9,611 bases of DNA from positions 1 to 9,611 of the forward strand of contig JBAZKM010000020.1 in the NCBI GenBank assembly GCA_041650805.1. The letters run 5' to 3'. Position 1 is the stretch's first letter. Each line of letters begins with the position of its first letter. The notes under the pieces were generated by a model, which saw only the letters and a program-made list of their open reading frames with translations, was not told the DNA's origin and made no database searches. The DNA is from Candidatus Omnitrophota bacterium. GTDB taxonomy: Bacteria > Omnitrophota > Gorgyraeia > 2-01-FULL-45-10. A program made the position numbers and the translations under genes. Positions 1-9,000 of the stretch are shown here, piece by piece.

Positions 1-3000
1 ACGGCGCCTCAGGCAACGCGCGCCTCTGAGAAAGCCGCCGCTGTAGCAGCGCCGGGTGAAGCAGGTGAAGGCGTAGCCTCACCTCGTGCTACTGCTGTAG
101 CAGCTCCTGTAGCGGCCCCGGAGAGCGGTGCTCCGACAATGGGTCAGGTGCCTGCTGGCACGCGGACAGGGGCAACATTCGCATCCGTACCGTTCGCTCC
201 CGCGCTCTCCGGCAGCATACAGCCTTCATATACATACGCACCTGCATATACACCTGCGGATACGACGACAGCGCCTGCGACAGGAGTTGCTCCGTCAGGT
301 GCAGCAGTCGCCAGGACCCCGGCATATACGCCTCAGGCAGAGTTCGGCACAGACCAGAGCGGAACGGGTGTACAGGCACCGGGAGCCGCCAGGACAGTAA
401 CCGCGTTCACATCCGTACCGTTCGCTCCCGCGCTCTCCGGCAGCATACAGCCTTCATATACATACACATCTGCATATACACCTGCGGATACGACGACAGC
501 GCCTGCGACAGGATATGCGTCAGGCGCTATCCCGTACGCTTATACAGGTACCGGATATAATCCGCAGGTCTCATATACATATACGACATTCGATGGCGGT
601 CCAACGTCGGCCACGATGATGCGGCCGTCGCCCGTTCTTAGTGCACCACCCGTGGCGCCCGGTGTTAAACAAACAGCGACCGGCGGAGTAACTTCCCCTC
701 AGCAGTTGCAGCGCCCTGCTCCGTCTCTGCCTTCTTCTACTTATACTGTGCCGGGCACAACGCCCGGAATACCGGGACCGGGCACCATACCCGGACAACC
801 CGGCACACCGGGACCAGGAGTTCCTATACCAGGCATGCCGTCGACCCAACAGCCGCAGATCCCGGGCAAGATCGCTCAGCAGCTCTTCGGCTCATTAGCT
901 ACACCGCCTTCCGGCACAGGCACCCGTCCCGGCCAGACGCCGCCGCCCAGCACTACTTCTCCGCTCGATTCTATGCATAGAGGCGGTCCGCTTTCCACCG
1001 CGCCTGTAACCGGAGCGATCGGCGGTCCTGCAAGCGGCACCGGTACGGCCCCGACAACGCCTTCATACCTGCCTTACAGCGGTACGCCTTACAGCGGCAT
1101 ACCTTATACAGGCCAGTCGACCGCAGAGACCGGGACGTATTCAGGCCTGGATGCGAGCGGCAACGTCTATGTGTCGCAGAATGGCGGCGCCACATGGGTC
1201 GACAGCTCAGGCAACACATATAGACGCATAGGCACTACGCTCGTGGACGTGAACGGCAATCCTGTCGTCACGTTAGTCGCTTCTGATATGCCGGGGGCTC
1301 CGGAATATGCGCCTGCCGCTTACTATTACGGAGGTCCGGGCGGCGCAACAGGGGCGATGCCGGTGACGGCGAACCAGGTAATACAGACGCCGGACGGCGT
1401 CGCATGGACATATAACGCCCAGACGGGGCAGTTCGTGCCTGCTCAGGTCCACGCTCAGGCTTTGCCGATAGCCCAGGGCCAGACGGTCCGGACGCCGGAC
1501 GGCTCCGCATGGACCTACGATGCCCAGGCAGGCAGATTTGTACCGGCGCCGGCCCAGACAATAGCGGCGGTATCGGTCGCCCCGAGCCAGACGGTCCAGA
1601 CCCCCGATGGCTCTACCTGGACCTACAATGTCCAGACGGGAGAACTGGAACGTACGATGACCGCGGTCCCGTCGACGCAGGCTATCCCGGTCGCCGCAGG
1701 CCAGACGGTCCAGACACCGAACGGCTCCAGGTGGACTTATAATCCCGAAACGCGGCAATTTGACAGGGCGCCGGCAGGACAGGCAGCCACTCCTGTATCG
1801 GGCCAGACCGTACAGCCGGGTGTCGGAGCCACGGCTCCTACGGTGCAGGATGTGCGGCAGAGGATGGGAGAGGCCCAGCGCGCAGAGGCGAGATACGGTT
1901 ACGATAGCGCTGAGGCTGTCCGGGCGCGCGCGCAGGCAGAGGCATTCACGGGCCGGGTTTCAACCGAGACGTTACAGGGCGCGATATCATCTATAGATGA
2001 GGAGATAAACGTCCTCAGGTCCACGCTTGAGGCGATGGAAGATAAGCTTGCCCGCGGCGAATACGGCGAGAACGGGTCTGAGAAGATGGCGCCGTTCCTC
2101 GATTCTTTAAGGAACAGGATAAATGCACTTGAGGACCAGAAGGCGGGGCTCGAAAGCGCGCTGAAGTCGGCCAGGGCAGAGGGAAGGACTGAAGAAGAGG
2201 CGCCTGCCGCCGCAGAGGTCTCTCAGGCCCAGGCCGTCCCGACAGCTGACGTGGCAGCCGAAGCTGCAAAGCCCGCGGAAGGTGAAGCGTTGACCGCCGA
2301 TGAGGCCGCCGCGATCGCGCCGCTCATCGACAGGGCGATAGCGGAGGCGGAGGAAGATATAAGGAACGAAGGCGGCGAGTTGACCACAGAGAATGTTATG
2401 ACAAAGGCCCAGGAGAAGCTGAGGGAGCTCCTGAAAGAGAAAGGGCTGACGCTCGAGAAGATATTGAAGACGATACGCCTGGAACAGTTACTGCGGAGCA
2501 GGATAGAAGAGAAGAGATCAGAACAAGCGGTACCGCTCAACGAGAAGGCGTTAGCTGAACAAGCGGTAGCGGAAGCCGACAGGCTGGGCGCAGAAGATAT
2601 AGCCGTAATAATGAATGATCTTGCGTATATTGAAGCCACCAGCAATATAACGATAGAAAATAAAGAGCTGCTTGCCAGACTGATACTTGGGGCGCAGCGT
2701 CTCGGCATGTCTCTTGGCTTGAGCCCTCTAGTGATCCAGCGGGTCCTTAGAGAAGCGATGAAGGCGGCAGGTATTTCCGAATCACGCGTAGGCCTGGGCA
2801 CATTGGCGATGTTAGGCATGGGCGGAGTCGCGCCCGGGAGCACGAGCGAGGGTAGCGGCAGGACCGCCGAAGGCATGCTCAATCTCCCCGGCAGGCGGCC
2901 GGATGGGACTGTAGTGGATAACGTTAAGGATATGGAAGACGATGAGCTGAGACAGATGATCACATATGCCAGAAGGGCATGGAAAGCGGAGAGCAGAAGA

Positions 3001-6000
3001 GAGGATCCGTCCAGGGAGAAGATGGATAGATTATTAGAGGACTTTAATGCGCTGAGGGGAGAGATGAAGGCCAGGAGAGCCATGAGGGCAGAGGCTGCCG
3101 CAGCCAGATCACAAAGAGAGGGGATGCTCAATAATCCTGTCCGCAGGGCGGATGGGACCGTCCTCAATAATGTGAAGGATATGACCCTCGGTGAGCTGAA
3201 GCAGGCATTCAGATATGCCGAAGGGGCATGGAAAGCGGAGACGAAGAAAGATGATCCGTCCCAGGACAGGCTGAACGACATAATAGCTGACGCCAATACG
3301 TTGAATAGAGAGATAAGTGCGAGAGAGACCGTCGTGGAAACCGAGGCGCCTGTTGCTCCGTCCGAAGAAGTGCGGGGACCGGCTGCGCCCGAAGCAGGGA
3401 CGACGCCGGTATCTGCAGATAGCGCCGGCAAAGCTGAGCCGGCCGCAGAGAAGGCCGCTCCGGCAAAGACGAAGACACCTACCCAGCAGAGGATAGCAGA
3501 CCTTGAGGCCGAGCGGGAAGGTCTCCGTACGGATAAGGCCGATAAAGAGTCCGAGATGGAGACCCTGGAAGCGAAGTGGCAGGACGCGGCGGATGAAGTA
3601 ACGCGCGGAAATATAGAGAAGAGGATGAAAAATCTCGGCGGTGAGATAGAAGGCATCGATAGCAGGTTAAGGCATATCCAGGGCGAGCTCAGCTTCCTGA
3701 GGGCGAACCCTAAATATCTCGATAAGTCGAGGATGGCCGCCCCGAGAAAGTCCGACGCCGCACACGAGGCATATCGGGAGGCCGAGCGCAAATTCCGCGC
3801 CGGAGAGATAAGCGAAGCCGAGCTGCTTGCCGCCGTGAAGGCCTACGGCGATGCCGTCAGGGATGAGACCGCCCCGAGCCCCGGGGTGAAGACCGAGACG
3901 AAGCAGCCGCGTGACATATTCAAGACGCCCACTGCCCGGGAGCTTAGGAAACTCCTCAGGGGCAGGGATCCGCTCTGGAAGAGGGCGGTCAATTTTGTAA
4001 AAGACAGGCGGAATTCACGCGAGATACGAAAGCTCAATAAGGAATCATATATACGCGGTGTCATAGAGAAGAACCGGGTGGAAGCGCTGGATAGACTGGC
4101 CGGCCGCATGGGAGAAGCGCTGGGGCTCGACTCAGAGCAGACGAAGACGATGAGGGAGCTTTTGAAGGATCCTTCCCTGGCCCTCGACCAGATATTGAGG
4201 ATATTGGGGATAGACAGCACAAAGGCAGAGGTCAGGAATAAGCTGCAGAAGATCATCGATGAGGTCAAGAGAGAGGTCGAGGGGAAGGTCAGGAGCGGCG
4301 CATCGGCGAAAGAGATAGCGATGGACGGGGCCATCGCGGTCATACTATCTGTCTTCCTGGAGAAGGGGGCCAGCCTGTTCGGTGAACAGATCTACGCAGG
4401 GCAGATGCTCGCGGATGATGTCATCATCCAGCTTGGTACAGGTGAAGGGAAGACCTTCGTAAGCATAGTGGGGCTCTTCCTGAGAGGGGTAGAAGCGAAG
4501 ACGGGAGAAAGAGGCGTCGTAGCCCAGATAGTGACGACCGATGCTCTAGCCAAACGTGACTTCGACGGGACGCGCGGGATATTCGAGAGATTGGGGATGG
4601 ATCCAGCCTGCGTAACCAGGGATATGGGTGTGACCGAAGGGGATTTCCCGGATGCGACTGAGAGGCAGAGAGAGATCGCGAAGCGTAAACAGGCGGCTTA
4701 CAGGACGGATGTCATATACGTAGCGGCCTCGACGCTCGCCTTCGACATGCTCCATGATATACGGGAATCCAGCTCAGGCCGTCGCTACATACCGGCGGAC
4801 AGCAAGCTCAAGATGAAGCTCTACTACGCGAACGTCGATGAGATAGATAACGTGGTGCTGGACCAGGCGCTGAGCGACTTCATACTTTCTGAAGGGCAGA
4901 ACGTCCTGAGGAAGGGCCCCGCGGCGGTCTACGCCATAGCCGATATAATAGCGCGGCAGATACTGAGAGAAGGCGGAGAACTGAAGCTGGAGCTCGTCGA
5001 TATAAACGGCACGACCCGGGAAGTGCCGGCCAATATGTACTACATAGTCGACAGGACCACGCGGGCCATCATACTTACGGACGAAGGCAGAAAGGCCGTC
5101 GGGATGCTGATGGGGCTCCTGGGCGGCATCGTCTCCAAGGATAAACTTCCTACACCTACTATGGGGCAGGTGATGAGGGCACTTGAGGCGCACCTCCTGT
5201 ACGAGAAAGGTGTTCACTACAGGATAGGCACAAGGAAGAACGGCAGGGGCGAACTTATAATAGTGAGCGAATTCACAGGCCGTGACCAGACGGGCCAGAG
5301 GTGGGAAAGAGGCCTTGCCCAGGCGGTCGAGATGAAGGAGTCGCTCGACATACAGGCAGAGTCGAAGACGTCGGCCAAGATAAGCATACGCGACATACTC
5401 GTCAACTCTTTCGAACACTTCAGCGGCCTGAGCGGAACGATCACCGAGGCCCGTAAGGAACTGAAGAGGCTTTTCGGCAGGAACGTCGTCGCAGTGCCTT
5501 CCCACTACGAGAAGATACGGGATAGTAACGACACGACCGTAGTCCTGACAGGAAGAGAGAAGATGTCCGACGTGCGTAAGAAGATATCGGATATACAGGC
5601 GAAGAAGCCGGGCGCCCCGATACTCGTCGTCCTCAGGTCGATGAATTCCGCGAACGCATTCTATGACGCGCTGGCCGGAGAATTCAGAGAGGAGGTCAGG
5701 CGAGACCTTGCGGTGGATGAGGAATGGAAATGGAAGGGCGAAGAAGAGATCAGAGGTGAGGTCGAACGCCGTCTTAAAGAGAAGGTCCAGGTCCTCGATG
5801 CCTTCAATGAGAAGGACGAGGTCACGATAGTCGCGACCGCAGGCAGGCCGGGCATGATCACGATAGCGACCAATATCGCCGGCCGCGCAACAGATATACA
5901 GCTGCCCGGCAGGGGTGAGATGATGGATTTCGCGAAGGATAAGGCCGGCCTTGAAGCATATAACATCGAAGAGCTCGGCAGATTATTGGACGAGCTCAAT

Positions 6001-9000
6001 AAAGACAGGAACAGATCGACCAGGGAAGAAAAGGTGAAAGAGATCGGGAATTTCTTCGACATGCTCGAAGGCAGGATAGGGGCGGATGTCGAAGCCCTTG
6101 CCGAGCTCAAGACGATGATATTCACCACATATGTATACGGACTCCAGTTAATACGCGAGGTCAATAAGTCGAAGCGCATAGACAGGCAGGCAGACGGCAG
6201 GTCCGCCAGGCAGAATAATCCGGGCGAGACATGGTCTGTCTTCTCTCTTGACGGCGAAGACCTGGCGATACTAGAGAGAGGGCTGTACAGGAACGGTGAT
6301 ATTATAGACAGGTTCAGATTTAATCAGATCAAATCGATAATCAAAGAAGCCAAGAACCGGGGCGGAAAGCTGACGGCCGGAGACGTAGAATTCATACGCA
6401 AAGAGATAGGCCGCGCGCAGGAGAATATCGACAGGGCGGAATACAGGGGCAGGGCGAACGCCGCGCGCTTCAATACATTCGAATTCAAGATGCAGGAGGC
6501 GTACCATGAGGTGAGGAACTCCATCCTGCGCGACGCGAAACCGTCGGAGCTCTTCAGTAAATTTGTCGGCAAGGCGGTCACGAAGTTCGTCGAGCAGTAC
6601 AGGAAAGGTGATATGAAGTGGGAGGATGTGACCGATGCCGTAAGGTCGAGGTTCGGCATCGACATAAAGGGCGTGAGCGAATCGACCGTCAAGAGGCTGA
6701 GCGACGGCGGATTGAAGCAGGTCCTGACCGAAGCCATAATGACTAATATGTCGGAAGGCGAGGTCGTGAGCTCGGTGACCCGGGCCATCGACGATACGTG
6801 GGTCAAGTTCCTGGCGGAGTCGAGGGACGCGCGCGGCAGGATGTGGTTCTGGAGGTATTCGAGGCGCATGACGAGAGGGTTCGTCAGGCTGATGACGAAC
6901 TTCACGGAGAGGGTAGCGGAGACGATGACGACGCCGAGGGAGACGAAGGCGGAGTCGGTGGATGACGAGACCGCAAAGGGTGCGGTCGAGAAGGCGAGGA
7001 ACACCGCGGAGAGATATATGGGTATGCTCTCGTCCGGAAAGGATAAGGGGAAGGATAAGGCGGAAGAGGCGAAGCCGAAGAGGGCAGGTATCCTGGAGCG
7101 CCTGCGTGAAAGGCTCTTCGGGCCGCGCCTCGTGATGACCATAAGCGGTGTCGTGCTGGAGGAGACGCCGGGTAAGTCGTCTTTTGCCGGGACGACCGTA
7201 GCTGAAGAGACCGCGGCTGAGGCCGGGGCGGAAGAGGCGGAAGGTAAGGCGAAGCCGGTCGATATTTCAGCGAGCGTAGAGGGAGAACTGGCCAAGGAAG
7301 GTAAGCCAGGGGAGTCGGCCGAAGAGCGTATGGTAGACAAGATGTGGACCGACGTCCGCGAAGAGTCCGACAGGGTGGATGGCGCCGTAAAACGCGCGGA
7401 GGCGCTCGCATCGGAAGGAAACCCGGATGAGGCGCTGGAGCTACTCGATAATACGGAGAAGGAATTTGAGAGAGAAGAGGGCAGGCCGCTTAATGCCACG
7501 AACAGGGAATTGGTCGATGCGGTGAGGGATGATATACGCGCCCGCAGGGAAGAGTTTATAGCCGGCGCGGTGGAGTCCGCAAGGAGGGATATGGCGGAAG
7601 GCAACATGAAGGGCGCGCACAGTAAGCTCGCCGGGTTCCAGCCGCCTCCGGAAGAAGAGTTCGAAGATATAGGCAAGGAGGCGGACCGGCTCGCGAAAGA
7701 CGCCGAGAGCCGTATAGTCGCCGAAGCGACGGCCTCCGCTACGGACGCGGCCCAGAGAGGCGACCTGCACGGCGCGCTGACCACATTGAACGGCCTCGCG
7801 AGGGACGGCTTCAACACACCGGCAACAGACGCATTGAGGAGAGAGATAGCCGGTAAACTGAGAGCGGAGAGGGTACCGTCCGTCTATAAACCGAAGAGCG
7901 CGCTGGAGAAGAAGATGGAGAAGGCGCTTGAAAAGATCGGGATGAAGACGACGTCGAGCCGCCTCGCAACCGTCATAAGCACGGGGCTCTTAATAGGGGC
8001 GTGGCTGATGCCCGGTGTGCGCGAGTACCTCATAGTGAGCTCCATAGTCACCAAGATGGTGATGTCGGAGAGGTTCCTGGCCAAATGGTCGAAACTCTCC
8101 GGCTGGGGCAGGGCGTTCATAGCAGTGGAAATCCTGGAGATGATAGTCGATGTGCCGTATCTCGCGGAACTGGCCCTCGACGCCATAGGCATACCGGGGC
8201 CGTCGTTATGGACAATGGCGCTCTCCGGCATATTGACCACAGCTATGATGAAGTTGTTCGAGAAGACGGGCCTCGAAAAGAGGGCCGCCAAAGAGGAGGC
8301 AAAGAAGACAAAGGATAAGTTCGAGAGCGCCTGGAAGGCGGTATCTGCCGAAGGCGATAATATAACGCTCGCGCGGCTTAATGCTATCGCCGAGGAACAC
8401 GGCCTCGACCAGGCGCAGCGGAGACAACTCGTCGAGAAGCTGGGCATGGATAACGCATTCTTCAACGATTCAGTCGAGCTCATATCCGCCATAGATGCGC
8501 GCATGCTGGCGTTCGTCACGGCAGGAGACCTGAAGGGCAAAGATATGAGGGCTCTCCTTAAGAAGATGCTGCCCCACCTGCCGAATATGGTGCCCGGTAA
8601 GGCCGAGGCGATAGCCCGCCTCATCGACAGAAAGATGATGGGCAGGGAAGAGTATATAAGGACGCTCGCATTGATAGCCGTCAATCTCCTCAGCCCGTTC
8701 AGGGTCGATTGGGACAGGATGCCGGAATTCGCGCTGTGGGGCATAGAAGAGGCGAAACTCGTAAAGGTGATCGGGCTTCTCCATAAGAACCTCGGCGACC
8801 AGGGCCCGTCCGATTGGAAGGAAAAGAGCATCACGGATGAAAGGGACTTCGCCACCGCGATAAAGAACCAGATGATCGGGACGATACTGGCGAATGACCG
8901 TATGGATGATAAGAAGAAGAGGGCGGCCATATTTGAACTTATGGGTATCAGGCCGGACGGCATGACCGCTATACAGGAGACGCTCGCGGAAGATAAGGCA

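Larger units (their letters stand above)
1..1140 (+). other. Pro/Ala/Thr/Gly/Tyr-rich low-complexity segment
   Basis: Residues 1-380 are dominated by Pro, Ala, Thr, Gly, Ser and Tyr, with very few Lys, Asp, Glu, Leu or Ile. Recurrent short strings such as SYTY, AYTPAD and TTTAP give a Tyr-Thr-Pro texture. Such composition predicts an extended, disordered or glycosylatable stalk, as found in bacterial surface proteins; that role is inference. No signal peptide is visible because the N-terminus lies upstream. No catalytic motif was seen. The segment contains a nearly perfect direct repeat and a collagen-like run, listed separately. Confidence 0.85.
4273..6915 (+). other. SecA-like preprotein translocase ATPase module
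   Basis: Residues about 1425-2305 align by eye along nearly all of SecA. In order: the lead-in helix and Q-motif Gln1468; Walker A G-T-G-E-G-K-T (1479-1485); L-A-K-R-D (1516-1520, SecA LAQRD); motif II D-E-I-D (1613-1616, SecA DEVD); E-F-T-G-R (1757-1761, SecA EHTGR); G-Q-R-W then Q-A-V-E-x-K-E (1765-1780); G-L-S-G-T (1809-1813, SecA GMTGT); T-I-A-T-N-I-A-G-R-A-T-D-I (1954-1966); and R-I-D-R-Q then G-R-S-A-R-Q (2059-2071). The order and the length (about 880 residues) fit canonical SecA. SecA hydrolyses ATP to push preproteins through SecYEG. Oddities are fusion inside a giant chain, altered motif residues, two insertions, and no C-terminal zinc motif. Active catalysis is plausible because the key Lys1484, Asp1613/Glu1614, Arg1962, Arg2067 and Arg2070 are kept. 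Confidence 0.93.

Noticed and set aside
178..513. Mobile element or CRISPR-like repeat
   Set aside because: Only two copies, in frame, with protein-coding sequence between and around them and no terminal inverted repeats or transposase.
748..840. True collagen domain
   Set aside because: The glycine spacing is irregular and the run is only about 30 residues, too short and out of register for a stable triple helix.
1141..1275. Sialidase or beta-propeller enzyme domain
   Set aside because: Only a single Asp-box-like motif is present and no catalytic residues or further blades can be found.
1509..1996. Short plus-strand frames out of register with the main gene
   Set aside because: They overlap the hairpin repeats in another frame, have Arg/Gly/Pro-biased composition typical of frame shadows, and have no ribosome-binding context.
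2223..3791. Long open frame on the minus strand (522 codons); similar ones at 6324-7817 and 7884-9122
   Set aside because: All lie in the same antisense register opposite the giant gene and encode Ser/Leu/Ala-rich sequence with no motif. Stops in that register need a sense codon ending in T or C before a Tyr codon, or ending in T before a His or Gln codon. These combinations are rare here, so long open stretches are expected.
4321..4383. Hydrophobic stretch A-I-A-V-I-L-S-V-F-L just before the Walker A motif, as a membrane helix
   Set aside because: It aligns with the SecA helix preceding the Q motif (SecA IPEAFAVVREASKRVFG), so it is part of the soluble nucleotide-binding fold and is too short and flanked by charges.
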